The notes under the pieces: generated by a model
Databases searched by the model: none
Told to the model about the DNA's origin: nothing
The model's input: the letters and a program-made list of their open reading frames with translations, nothing else
In this document: piece by piece, positions 7,789-15,399 of the stretch
Numbering within the stretch: the first letter of the stretch is position 1
How the letters are laid out: each line of letters opens with the position of its first letter
Translations under genes and position numbers: made by a program
Origin: Mobilibacterium timonense
GTDB lineage: Bacteria; Bacillota; Clostridia; Peptostreptococcales; Anaerovoracaceae
Assembly (NCBI RefSeq): GCF_900155555.1
Contig: NZ_FUHN01000007.1
Location: forward strand, 372,073-436,072
DNA length: 64,000 nt
Reading direction: 5' to 3'

Positions 7789-9167
7789 CTGTACTCTTCC
7801 TCCACCGTGTAGTCCCTGCCGTTGGTCTTTACCGTGAACCGCACACCAGTGTAGTATTCGTCCATATTGAAGTCCCTGTAATATCTGTATTTCATGTTGA
7901 TCTGGACTATGTCCATGATCCTTAACAGCCTCACCCTTTCGTCCACGGCCAGGATCAGCACCTTAAGGTGGTCTTCATACGTAAGGCCATCCCTGATGCT
8001 GCCGCTGCCCCCCGCGCCTCCGGCTTCGCTCATCTCTCCGATGGTCTCAGCGTTTTCATCGAGAGCCTTGCGGCCCTCCTCCCCCAGCTTTCCCCTGAAG
8101 GCGTCACCCTCCAGGATGCCCTTAAGGTCGGTCTGCCACGTCTCCTTTGTTTTCATTGCAGGCACCCTGCCGTCGTCCAACAGGGTTTCCACATCCTTGT
8201 AGGATTCCGCTGCGGCCCAGAGCTCCAGCAGGATCAGCTGAACGGCCGGTCCCGCCCCGGGAGAGATCACCTCGGCTATGGACAGAGTCAGCTCCATCTT
8301 TTCCTGGTCCGTGTACAGGTATGCAAGGTTTACCGCGTTCCTCAAGAGAAAAAGCCTTCTCTGGACTGCCCCGAGGTTCTGGGGATCCGAGGGCTTTCCC
8401 GCCGCCACGTATTCCCATTCGTTTCTGAAATACGATTTTTTTCCATCGGGACCGTACAGATGGCTTCCGAGATTGTTGCTTATGAACAGCATGTCCATCG
8501 CGGCATTTCCGGCGACCCCGCTAAGCACGTCTCCGGATCTGGAATCCTTCAGGATCTCCCTGGCTCTGCTCCCGCTGAACCTGCCCTGATGGCCATGCGA
8601 TGGAAGCGTCCTCAATATCACCGGATTGCTGATGTACCTGTATCCTTCGACCGTCTCCACTTTTTCCTGAGCCATGGACTCAGGCACATCGCCACCGACG
8701 AATGTCCCATCCGTCACACCGGTAAAGGGCCGATCCTCCACGGTTGGTCTTTTTGTTCTTCCCTTTGACAGCAGCTTCTTTCCCGTTTCCATCCCAAGTG
8801 AAAGCTTCATGGCCTTCCTGAAATTCTCCGGATCGCCCAGCTCCATTCCACCGAGTTCCGCTTCGGCTCCCTGGAGCTTTGAGTTGAGCCTGCTGGCCAT
8901 GGAGTATTCCATGTATGTCTCCACCTTCCTGCCCACCTGCTCATCGTCCCCCTGATAGGCCATAAGGCCATAATCGCGGAGCAGATAGACATCGTATTCT
9001 GAAAGGATCCCCCTGGCCCATACGATGGAAAACGCCCTGCTTTCGCTGTGCACCGTAAGTTCCCTTGCCACCTGGATCACCACTACGAGGGCGGCGGCGA
9101 ATGCGACTATCAGGATGGCGAGAAATACAGCTGCCGATCCTCTTTTGTTCCCTGTGATCCCGGACAT
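7785..9167 (-). CDS. DUF5702-like Tad-associated membrane protein (TadG-like role)
   Basis: About 460 residues. The N terminus (NKRGSAAVFLAILIVAFAAALVVVIQVARE) is a single membrane helix after a short basic stretch, typical of Tad minor pilin or TadG-like proteins. The remainder is a large extracytoplasmic region with a RDYGLMAY-type motif around residue 60 that recalls DUF5702 proteins of clostridial Tad loci. Start choice: an ATG at 9188 overlaps the previous gene by 14 bp, but the ATG at 9167 has GAGG seven bases upstream and begins right before the signal-like segment, so I prefer it. It overlaps the next gene by 4 bp. Exact function unknown; probably pilus assembly. Confidence 0.7.
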   Translation of the reverse strand: MSGITGNKRGSAAVFLAILIVAFAAALVVVIQVARELTVHSESRAFSIVWARGILSEYDVYLLRDYGLMAYQGDDEQVGRKVETYMEYSMASRLNSKLQGAEAELGGMELGDPENFRKAMKLSLGMETGKKLLSKGRTKRPTVEDRPFTGVTDGTFVGGDVPESMAQEKVETVEGYRYISNPVILRTLPSHGHQGRFSGSRAREILKDSRSGDVLSGVAGNAAMDMLFISNNLGSHLYGPDGKKSYFRNEWEYVAAGKPSDPQNLGAVQRRLFLLRNAVNLAYLYTDQEKMELTLSIAEVISPGAGPAVQLILLELWAAAESYKDVETLLDDGRVPAMKTKETWQTDLKGILEGDAFRGKLGEEGRKALDENAETIGEMSEAGGAGGSGSIRDGLTYEDHLKVLILAVDERVRLLRIMDIVQINMKYRYYRDFNMDEYYTGVRFTVKTNGRDYTVEEEYR

Positions 9168-9174
9168 GGCATCC

Positions 9175-9594
9175 TCACTTCTCTTCATCCGGATCTTTCA
9201 CCAGCACTCTCGCTCTGACCTGCTGATCGAAATTTATGAGGTACCACTCCGACTTCAGGTCTTTCCCCGGGGAATGCCTCAATACACCTCCAGGGGCAAG
9301 ATCCGCCCGGTCTTCCCTCACATTTCTTTTTATCGTGATATCCAGCCGGTCGGTCTGTTCGGCGATGGTATTTCCGTGAAGCCTCACCCCAGCGCAGAGT
9401 ATCTCCATGTAGAACACCATCACCCTGATGAGCAGCATCGCGACCAGGATCACGAGAGGGAGGACTATGCTGGCCTCGACCATCTGAGATCCGTTTCTTC
9501 TGCGCAGGATCTCCACAAGGCTGCGATAAATACCACCGTTACGCACGCTTCTGCGACCTCCCCTGATGTGATCTCCTTCGCTTTCCTTTTTCAT
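9175..9594 (-). CDS. TadE-like pseudopilin
   Basis: A 139-residue protein whose residues 30-64 (RRRNGSQMVEASIVLPLVILVAM in part) give the class III signal of TadE-like pseudopilins: positively charged leader, Gly-Ser, Glu, then a hydrophobic helix. About 75 residues of predicted extracytoplasmic sequence follow. TadE/F proteins are processed like Flp prepilins and are needed for pilus assembly. The start overlaps the Flp stop codon in a TGATG arrangement, so translation is coupled to the pilin gene. No cognate prepilin peptidase gene is visible in this cluster. Confidence 0.8.
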   Translation of the reverse strand: MKKESEGDHIRGGRRSVRNGGIYRSLVEILRRRNGSQMVEASIVLPLVILVAMLLIRVMVFYMEILCAGVRLHGNTIAEQTDRLDITIKRNVREDRADLAPGGVLRHSPGKDLKSEWYLINFDQQVRARVLVKDPDEEK

Positions 9595-9782
9595 CAGAAT
9601 TTGCTGGCGTCCAGATTCTTGAACGTCTCATTTACGAAATCGGTTATCTCCGTCTTGAAGATGATCCCTATGGCGACCGCGATAGCGACAAGAATGGCCA
9701 CCTGCACCATCTCCATTCCTCTTTTGTTGTTCAACGACTTCACGGCTCTTGCCGCACCAGATAGTCTGATCATGTTCCTCAT
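9594..9782 (-). CDS. flp: Flp-type (type IVb) pilin
   Basis: A 62-residue protein with the classical Flp1 layout: a basic leader of about 22 residues ending in NNKRG, then MEMVQVAILVAIAVAIGIIF with the conserved Glu five residues after the Gly (Glu24), a single hydrophobic helix, and a short C-terminal tail ending TFKNLDASKF. This should be the major structural subunit of the Tad pilus after cleavage at the Gly. It is followed directly by two TadE-like pseudopilins and a DUF5702-like protein and preceded by the platform proteins TadB and TadC. Confidence 0.88.
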   Translation of the reverse strand: MRNMIRLSGAARAVKSLNNKRGMEMVQVAILVAIAVAIGIIFKTEITDFVNETFKNLDASKF

Positions 9783-9828
9783 AACGTCTCTCCATTTCTC
9801 TTTTCACATTCCATTATCAAACGAATTC

Positions 9829-10863
9829 CTACATTCCCAGCATTGCCGGCGCCATCGTCACGGCGATGAGCACCACCAGCAGCAGCCCCAGGGGATACGC
9901 CATTTTCATCTCCATCAGCTTGCCGTGCTCTCGTGCCATGTTCTTCCTGTTCTCCCACAGATATCTCCCCTCATGGTCAAGACTCTGTATGATATCAGCC
10001 CCCTTTCTCTCGTTTTCTTTCAGGATCGACGCCACTCTCATCAGCTCCTTGACGCCATACTTCTCCGCCAGTTCGTTTATCAGCTCGGAGGTGCTCACGC
10101 GATCCCTGTCGTTGGACTTCTTCAGCTTTACCAGCTCTCTCTGGAAAAAGGTCATCTGATCCCCTTCCATATCGTAGCTCTCGCATATTGCGGTGAATGC
10201 GTCTCTCAGGATCATCCCGCCGTTCATCATCAGCATCAGCTGATTCGTGAACCTCGGAAGCTCCAGGACGATCTCCCGTCGCTGTTCCTTTTCCTGCTTT
10301 TTATGCTCCTCCGCATCTCTGCGGCCGGTCATGAAGGCAAGAACGGCGCCGGTCACGGGGAAAAGCACGAACAGTTCCCAGTCCCTGTCCCTGTGGCTCC
10401 ACTTTATCGCCGTGCCGTCCTCCAGCCTGAGAGGGAGCATTATCCTCTTCCTTGTGCTGTCTTCAGCGTCTCTCACCATGTGGTCTATCTCGGCGGACAC
10501 CGCCCGGCCCGCGTCTCCTTCATGCGCCGAGGAACCTTCCCCATCACCGCCGTCGGCGACCTTCGGGCGGAACTGCACATCCTTTTCCACCTTTCCGAAA
10601 TCGCCTGTTACCTCTGCCCTCAGGGAAAACTCCGCTGAGTCATTCACATTCTCCCTGCTGACGCCGACAAGCCTTCCCCTGTCGTCAAAGACATACTTTC
10701 GGCCGGCCGCCATGCCCTTTCCCATCGCAAGTGCCATCAGAAGAGAAGTGACCAACAAGATGGTATACATCTTTTTTCTGGTCTCATCGCTCACGGCGCC
10801 CATGCCGGCCATTCCGGCTAGTTCCACGCAAAACCTTTTGAGTTTTCCAGCCATCTCTTTCAT
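9829..10863 (-). CDS. tadC: TadC-like type II secretion system F-domain protein
   Basis: A 344-residue inner membrane platform protein of the Tad system. There is a hydrophobic segment near residues 32-48, a long hydrophilic insert (about 50-165), a second helix (about 168-182), the cytoplasmic T2SSF helical bundle (ELPRFTNQLMLMMNGGM region, about 205-300) and a C-terminal membrane helix ending in APAMLGM. The T2SSF motif LMLMMNGGMILRDAF and the RGADIIQSL segment support the assignment. The start overlaps the tadB stop by 4 bp (ATGA). The insert between the first two helices makes it longer than some TadC proteins. Confidence 0.85.
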   Translation of the reverse strand: MKEMAGKLKRFCVELAGMAGMGAVSDETRKKMYTILLVTSLLMALAMGKGMAAGRKYVFDDRGRLVGVSRENVNDSAEFSLRAEVTGDFGKVEKDVQFRPKVADGGDGEGSSAHEGDAGRAVSAEIDHMVRDAEDSTRKRIMLPLRLEDGTAIKWSHRDRDWELFVLFPVTGAVLAFMTGRRDAEEHKKQEKEQRREIVLELPRFTNQLMLMMNGGMILRDAFTAICESYDMEGDQMTFFQRELVKLKKSNDRDRVSTSELINELAEKYGVKELMRVASILKENERKGADIIQSLDHEGRYLWENRKNMAREHGKLMEMKMAYPLGLLLVVLIAVTMAPAMLGM

Positions 10864-11600
10864 ATTCTCACCCTGATGATCTTCCTGATCATCCCGTACA
10901 ATCCGATGTCCGCCGCTATCACCCCTGTCATGATCAGCCTTCCGTGTATCGTGGAATAGAGGGGATCAACATAATCGCCTGCCATCAGATCGAGGAAAAG
11001 TATCACAGCTATCGGCATCGCAAAGATCATGAAGCCTTCCTTCTCTTTTCTGCTTATTATCCCGTTTATCTCGTTTTCTATGGTCATCTTCTCGATTATC
11101 ACCGACGCTGCCTTGTTCAGTGCCAGCACCAGGTTTCCTCCAGTGGACCGGCATATCCTGCACACGGTGACAAAGTCCAGAACGTCCTCGAATCCGGTCT
11201 TCGCCCCGAGATCCATGAGCACCTGTATCTCGTCCTCTTTCCCCACCTGCAGGCGGTCTTTCATGATCAGAAGTTCTCTGTACATGAGAGAATCCTCACC
11301 GTGGATGTCACGCATGCTCGGCATGGATTCCACAAGTCCTTCTCCTATGCCCCTGCCGGCGCCCACAGACGTGGACAGGATGAAGAGCAGGTCCTTGAAT
11401 TCCTCCAGAAATCTGGCATTCCTCCTCTTCATCAGTTCCTCTGCAGCGAACGCTCTTACCCTCTTGTGAAAGATCATCGGCACGAATGCGAACAGAAGCG
11501 TGCCGTAAAACAGAAGCGACAGGAATATCGAGCCTGTCACCATAAGGCCCCAGAATATGATGTTCTCTCTCCTGGAAAAAATGTATACGCTGTAGTCCAT
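10860..11600 (-). CDS. tadB: TadB-like type II secretion system F-domain protein
   Basis: A 246-residue membrane platform protein. Two N-terminal hydrophobic stretches (about 15-45), a cytoplasmic T2SSF domain (FLEEFKDLLFILSTSVGAGR, continuing to about 185) and two C-terminal helices match TadB. The motif SVGAGRGIGEGLVES corresponds to the family's conserved glycine-rich turn. It pairs with TadC to form the platform driven by the TadA ATPase encoded 14 bp upstream. It lacks the extra N-terminal extension of the longest TadB proteins but is otherwise complete. Confidence 0.87.
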   Translation of the reverse strand: MDYSVYIFSRRENIIFWGLMVTGSIFLSLLFYGTLLFAFVPMIFHKRVRAFAAEELMKRRNARFLEEFKDLLFILSTSVGAGRGIGEGLVESMPSMRDIHGEDSLMYRELLIMKDRLQVGKEDEIQVLMDLGAKTGFEDVLDFVTVCRICRSTGGNLVLALNKAASVIIEKMTIENEINGIISRKEKEGFMIFAMPIAVILFLDLMAGDYVDPLYSTIHGRLIMTGVIAADIGLYGMIRKIIRVRI

Positions 11601-11614
11601 GTCCCGTTCTCCAG

Positions 11615-12904
11615 CTACTGCTGCCCTTCGTTCATCATGATCTTCAGCCGCTGGTCGTCCGCCAGCGAGCTTCCAGTCCTCTCCAGCCTCCCGTTCTCTC
11701 CGGAGAGCCGGAAAAGATAGTTGAGATTGTAGTCTCTTCCGTTGAAGTCCACGAGCTCCGCGATCTCCACTACACGCCTGACACCGCTGTGATCCCGCCT
11801 CAGATGCACGAAGAGATCTATAGCATTTGCAATCTGGCTTTTCACCGAATACACCGGCATCTGCCCGTCGGTCATGTACATGCTCTCCAGGCGGTTCAGC
11901 ATCCCCCTTATATCATTGCCGTGACCGGTGCTGAGAGATCCCTGGTGCCCCGTATTCATTGCCTGGACCATCTCCACGACTTCCCGGCCCCTGACCTCTC
12001 CAACGATTATCCTGTCAGGCCGCATTCTCAGGCTGGTTCGGATGAGCTGCTCCATAGTCACCTCACCTTTTCCCATGGAATTGGCCGCTCTGCACTCCAT
12101 GTGGACCTTGTTCGTCAGATGCTCTATCCTGAGCTCTGAAGAGTCCTCTATGATGATCACCCGCTCCCTGTCGTCTATAAATGAGGACAGAGCGTTCAGG
12201 AACGTGGTCTTCCCTGAGGATGTTCCCCCGGATATGAATATGTTGTATCCGGCCCTGACCACCTGAGCAAGAAAATCCCTGCACTCCTGGGTGAGGGTCC
12301 CCATGGATACCATCTCGTCCATCGTGATGGATTCCCTGTAAAATTTTCTTATGGTCAGTATCGGCCCGTTCAGCGCCACGTTCCTCAGCACTCCGTTCAC
12401 CCTGTTGCCGTTCGGGAGCCTGGCGTCCACGATGGGCCTTGCCTCGTTCACCTCGCGGTGCACCTCGGATGCCAGCAGCCTGATGAGTGATTCCAGCTCC
12501 TGGGGAGAGGTGAAGGCATCATCGATCTCTGTGAGCCTGCGCCTCCTCTCCGCAAAGATGTGGTCCGGCCCGTTGACCATTATCTCGTTCACCGAATCGT
12601 CCTCGAGGAGATCCTGGATCACCCCGTACTTGCAGCCGACCCTAAGGTAAACAGCCGTGATGAAGTTCTTTATGTGATCCACATCCACCTCGTCCACCAT
12701 GGGCGACCCGAAGAAGGCATCTTCCACCATCTCGAGCAGCTCCTCTTCATCCACAGGCGCTCCCTTCTCCGAAAGGCCCCTCTTGATATCCCTCGTGAGC
12801 TCGCTGATCCCCCATCCGTACAGGCTCACGGTCTCCTTCATGTTCCTGCAGTTCTCCCTGCGGCCGCCGCGTTCGTCCATCCTCTTCTGCAGCAGTCCTT
12901 TCAT
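11615..12904 (-). CDS. tadA: TadA/CpaF-family pilus assembly ATPase
   Basis: A 429-residue secretion ATPase powering Tad pilus assembly. The nucleotide-binding site is intact: Walker A GGTSSGKTTFLNALSSF, an Asp box (IIIEDSSELRIEH), a His box/Walker B region (LRMRPDRIIVGEVRG) and the arginine-containing N-terminal subdomain. The open frame continues 54 codons further upstream, but that portion overlaps the tadZ-like gene in another frame. I take the ATG at 12904, which overlaps the upstream stop (ATGA), giving coupled translation. Downstream ATGs at residues 8 and about 20 are possible alternatives because no strong ribosome binding site precedes 12904. Confidence 0.9.
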   Translation of the reverse strand: MKGLLQKRMDERGGRRENCRNMKETVSLYGWGISELTRDIKRGLSEKGAPVDEEELLEMVEDAFFGSPMVDEVDVDHIKNFITAVYLRVGCKYGVIQDLLEDDSVNEIMVNGPDHIFAERRRRLTEIDDAFTSPQELESLIRLLASEVHREVNEARPIVDARLPNGNRVNGVLRNVALNGPILTIRKFYRESITMDEMVSMGTLTQECRDFLAQVVRAGYNIFISGGTSSGKTTFLNALSSFIDDRERVIIIEDSSELRIEHLTNKVHMECRAANSMGKGEVTMEQLIRTSLRMRPDRIIVGEVRGREVVEMVQAMNTGHQGSLSTGHGNDIRGMLNRLESMYMTDGQMPVYSVKSQIANAIDLFVHLRRDHSGVRRVVEIAELVDFNGRDYNLNYLFRLSGENGRLERTGSSLADDQRLKIMMNEGQQ

Positions 12905-13383
12905 ACCGACACCATCTTTCTGATCATATCCTCCGACGCAAGCTCTATCAGGTCTCCCATCTCCCTCGCATCTATGGTCCAAAGATCCCGCACGTATTCC
13001 TCTCCTCCCAGGATCCTCACAGGAAGATCTGACCTCTCTCCCTCGGCATCCGATGAGTGGATCCATATTCTGGTACCAGAACTCTTTATCACCTGTACTC
13101 CCTGTTTCGTGCAGGCGGTGCCTATGTGGAAGATGACCACATCAAAAGTCCTGTCAGAGACGCATCTCGTCACTCCCAGTATCTCCCTCGTGGACATGCC
13201 GCAGAACGGATTTATGCCACCCGGCATCCTGAAGTGATGCACCCCGTAGCTGTCCTCTGTGAAGAATGCATCAGAGGATATCTTTTTTCCGGACGCTATA
13301 TGGTACATCATCCGTTTGAACCTCTGATCTCTGCCTGGCCACCATCTGGCAGAACCTGCCGCTGGCGATCTCATCTCCGTCAC
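12901..13383 (-). pseudogene. C-terminal part of a split TadZ/CpaE-like protein
   Basis: The homologous portion begins near 13323 (RFKRMMYHIASGKK) and continues through FDVVIFHIGTACTKQGVQV, which resembles the switch strand of ParA/MinD-type TadZ proteins (VILDLGTS in relatives), then an IHSSDAEGE segment and a C-terminal helix. The first 20 residues of this open frame are read in the wrong frame of the neighbouring fragment. The reading frame is shifted relative to the N-terminal fragment at 13271-13777. It might still be translated from an internal ATG (13311). The whole is best read as one gene interrupted by a frameshift, perhaps with an internal deletion, since the joined product would be only about 290 residues. 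Confidence 0.6.
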
Positions 13384-13777
13384 AGAACACCGCTATCCGA
13401 GTGCCCTCGCCTTCTCCCCCGGGTTCCTCTCCGCCCTTGAGCCCGTAGATGAACCTGAGATCCGCCAGGAGGGAATCCACTCTCTGATACTTGAATATCC
13501 TGTATGGACCGTTGTCAGGATCGCCTCCGTCGTCCTCCGGCAGTTCCGTCAGAAATACCGTGCTCTCCATCATTCTCCGGCTGCAATTCCCGGCCAGCTC
13601 CATGATCCCGTAGTCCGTCACGTTTATGAACCCGTCTCTCTCAAAACTATGGTCAGCATCTATCGCAGGATCCAGGCCCCCCGATATCTCCATGGTCACA
13701 TCCTGGCTGGACCGCCCGGCCAGCTCTATAAAGGCACTCAGAAATTCCAGATCTCTCATAACTAAATGAAGTTTCAC
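13271..13777 (-). pseudogene. N-terminal part of a split TadZ/CpaE-like protein
   Basis: A 168-codon frame starting at GTG 13777, with AAGGAG eight bases upstream. Residues 1-110 look like the receiver-like N-terminal domain of Tad localisation ATPases (MKLHLVMRDLEFLSAFIELA, then a FKYQRVDSLLADLRFIYG helix). At 127-149, TRIAVFCDGDEIASGRFCQMVARQ occupies the position of the ATPase P-loop but has no GKT/GKS signature. After about residue 149 (near 13331) the family resemblance switches to the overlapping frame, and the last 19 residues here are probably not native. In Tad systems this protein places the pilus machinery at the pole. Frameshift, deletion or sequencing error cannot be told apart from the sequence. 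Confidence 0.6.
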
Positions 13778-14017
13778 TGTCTCGCTCCTTGTTCATCTGA
13801 CACTTACTGGCTGAAATATATCATCTGCCATTTTCCCCTGCAGTACATCTTCACCCGTGAGCTTTCTTCCTGTTATCGGTATTTCACGGCACCAGAAAAG
13901 GCCGCCCCACAAACGTGAAGCAGCCCTCTACGACCGTGTCTCCGGTGATCTCTGTGACCTCAAGCTTTTACGCTCAGGCCCCCGTCCCTGTTTTCCTGTT
14001 CTCGATCTGTTCTGACC
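13778..14017 (-). other. 240-bp gap between DUF2207 gene and tadZ, with possible gene remnants
   Basis: No intact gene. On the minus strand two short protein-like stretches occur in different frames: one including LEVTEITGDTVVEGCFTFVG (ends at a TGA) and one including PITGRKLTGEDVLQGKMADD. They could be relics of a gene, possibly the SAF-domain cpaB/rcpC gene that normally lies in such clusters, but the resemblance is weak. The tadZ ribosome binding site (AAGGAG) lies at the left edge. Confidence 0.3.
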
Positions 14018-15310
14018 TTATTCCTGGAAGTAAGCGTTCTCCAGGTTCCTTATCATGGAGCTCATCGTGACCACGTCGAACACCTGCCCGCTCTTGTATC
14101 TGATATCAGATTTGAACCACTTCGGATAACTGACATCTATATCCTGGAAATTTCTTGCCCAGCGCTTCGTTATCCCGAAGAGATATGCATATGGCAGCAC
14201 CGCGAAAAAGTACTCCGGATCCTCGGCCATCAGCATCCGCAAGGTCTCCTCGTCCGCGTTTTCCACGAACTCCCGGAATTTCCCGAACCTGCTGTTGACC
14301 GTACTGTTCCACTGGGACCTGGATCTCATGCTGCCTATGATAAACGGGGCAATACAAAGCAGTACCAGAAGAAGGGTGGTGACCGTCCCGTTCCCAAAGC
14401 CGTTAGGGCCGAAACAGATGATATCCATGTACCAGATGGCGGCTCCCACGTAGAGTGCCGCAAGTATGGCGGTCCCTAAGATCTTTCCCGAGCTCCTTTT
14501 CGTCTGCCCCCTTCTGTACAGCGCCGCCAGTGAAGGGATAGAGAGCACCATTATCACAGGCAGCAGGATCTCAAGTGCCACGGCAAAGGCGATCTGCCAT
14601 TGGGAAGCCACCCCGTTGCTGAATAACGATCTTGTATATGTGCTCGTCCTGCCCAGCTCCTTTACGGCGCCCAGAAGTATCAGAGATATGAGGAACACGC
14701 ATGTCCCGGCAAACTCCGCACCTCTGCTGCTCTTGGAAAAGAAAGATCTCTTTCCCCTGTAGCTCTTCCGGACGCTTCGCTGCAGCTTCTGCTGGTTCTT
14801 CTTCATTCGCAGTCGGACGTCGCTAAGACAGACCTTCGCATCATCCCCTGAAGGCACCGCCCTCGAACTCTCAGGCATATCGAAGAGCGCCCTGAAGAAC
14901 GACTGAACCCCCTGGCTTTCAGCCACCGGGAAATCCAGCGCTTCAAAACTGTATTGTCTTTTTCCTTCTTCATCCAGATACTCGGTTATAGTCATGTACC
15001 CCCTGCTGCTCAGGTAAAAAAAGAGCGCCAGGGTGTCATTCCTGTCCACATACCCGTCGATGATATAGGCGGCATCCAGCGGGTCTATCCCCTCCGGCGG
15101 ATAATACTCCACCTGCGTCCTGTTTTCCGGTTCACGGCCCCAGATGATCTTCAGCAAGATCAGAACTATGATGGCCGCCAGCAGTACTAGAGCCGCGGCT
15201 CTCCCGAATCCGGCGGCATCGCTGAGGAGCCGCACGGCACTCCGACCGCCGGCAGCCCGCGACATGGCTGTGCTCCCCATCATCACTGTTACTGACATCA
15301 TTCTCATCAT
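14018..15310 (-). CDS. DUF2207-family membrane protein lacking the N-terminal extracellular domain
   Basis: About 430 residues. After one N-terminal membrane helix (ALVLLAAIIVLILLKII) comes the cytoplasmic block VEYYPPEGIDPLDAAYIIDG, then GYVDRNDTLALFFYLSSRGY, a group of central helices and the C-terminal motif PYAYLFGITKRWARNF; all of these mark the C-terminal part of DUF2207 proteins. Relatives normally carry a signal peptide and a beta-rich extracellular domain of roughly 200 residues before this helix, which is absent. The open frame begins at a TTG (15346) within the pnp terminator hairpin; ATG 15310 with AAGGGA just upstream is the more plausible start. Function unknown. Confidence 0.7.
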   Translation of the reverse strand: MMRMMSVTVMMGSTAMSRAAGGRSAVRLLSDAAGFGRAAALVLLAAIIVLILLKIIWGREPENRTQVEYYPPEGIDPLDAAYIIDGYVDRNDTLALFFYLSSRGYMTITEYLDEEGKRQYSFEALDFPVAESQGVQSFFRALFDMPESSRAVPSGDDAKVCLSDVRLRMKKNQQKLQRSVRKSYRGKRSFFSKSSRGAEFAGTCVFLISLILLGAVKELGRTSTYTRSLFSNGVASQWQIAFAVALEILLPVIMVLSIPSLAALYRRGQTKRSSGKILGTAILAALYVGAAIWYMDIICFGPNGFGNGTVTTLLLVLLCIAPFIIGSMRSRSQWNSTVNSRFGKFREFVENADEETLRMLMAEDPEYFFAVLPYAYLFGITKRWARNFQDIDVSYPKWFKSDIRYKSGQVFDVVTMSSMIRNLENAYFQE

Positions 15311-15335
15311 GGTTCCCTTTTTTCCTCTTCTTCCC

Positions 15336-15376
15336 CATAAAGACAAATTGGCGGACAGCCCCTGCCATCCGCCAAT
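15336..15376 (-). terminator. Terminator downstream of pnp
   Basis: ATTGGCGGA and TCCGCCAAT form a perfect 9-bp stem (15347-15376) after the pnp stop. On the minus strand it is followed by TTGTCTTTATG, a moderate T-rich run. It isolates pnp from the DUF2207 gene. Confidence 0.7.
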
Positions 15377-15399
15377 ACCAGGTCTCGTTCAGTTCTGCA

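Noticed and set aside
9829-10863. tadC treated as two genes because of its long hydrophilic insert
   Set aside because: The frame is continuous with no internal start and ribosome binding site, and both ends match the T2SSF membrane protein layout.
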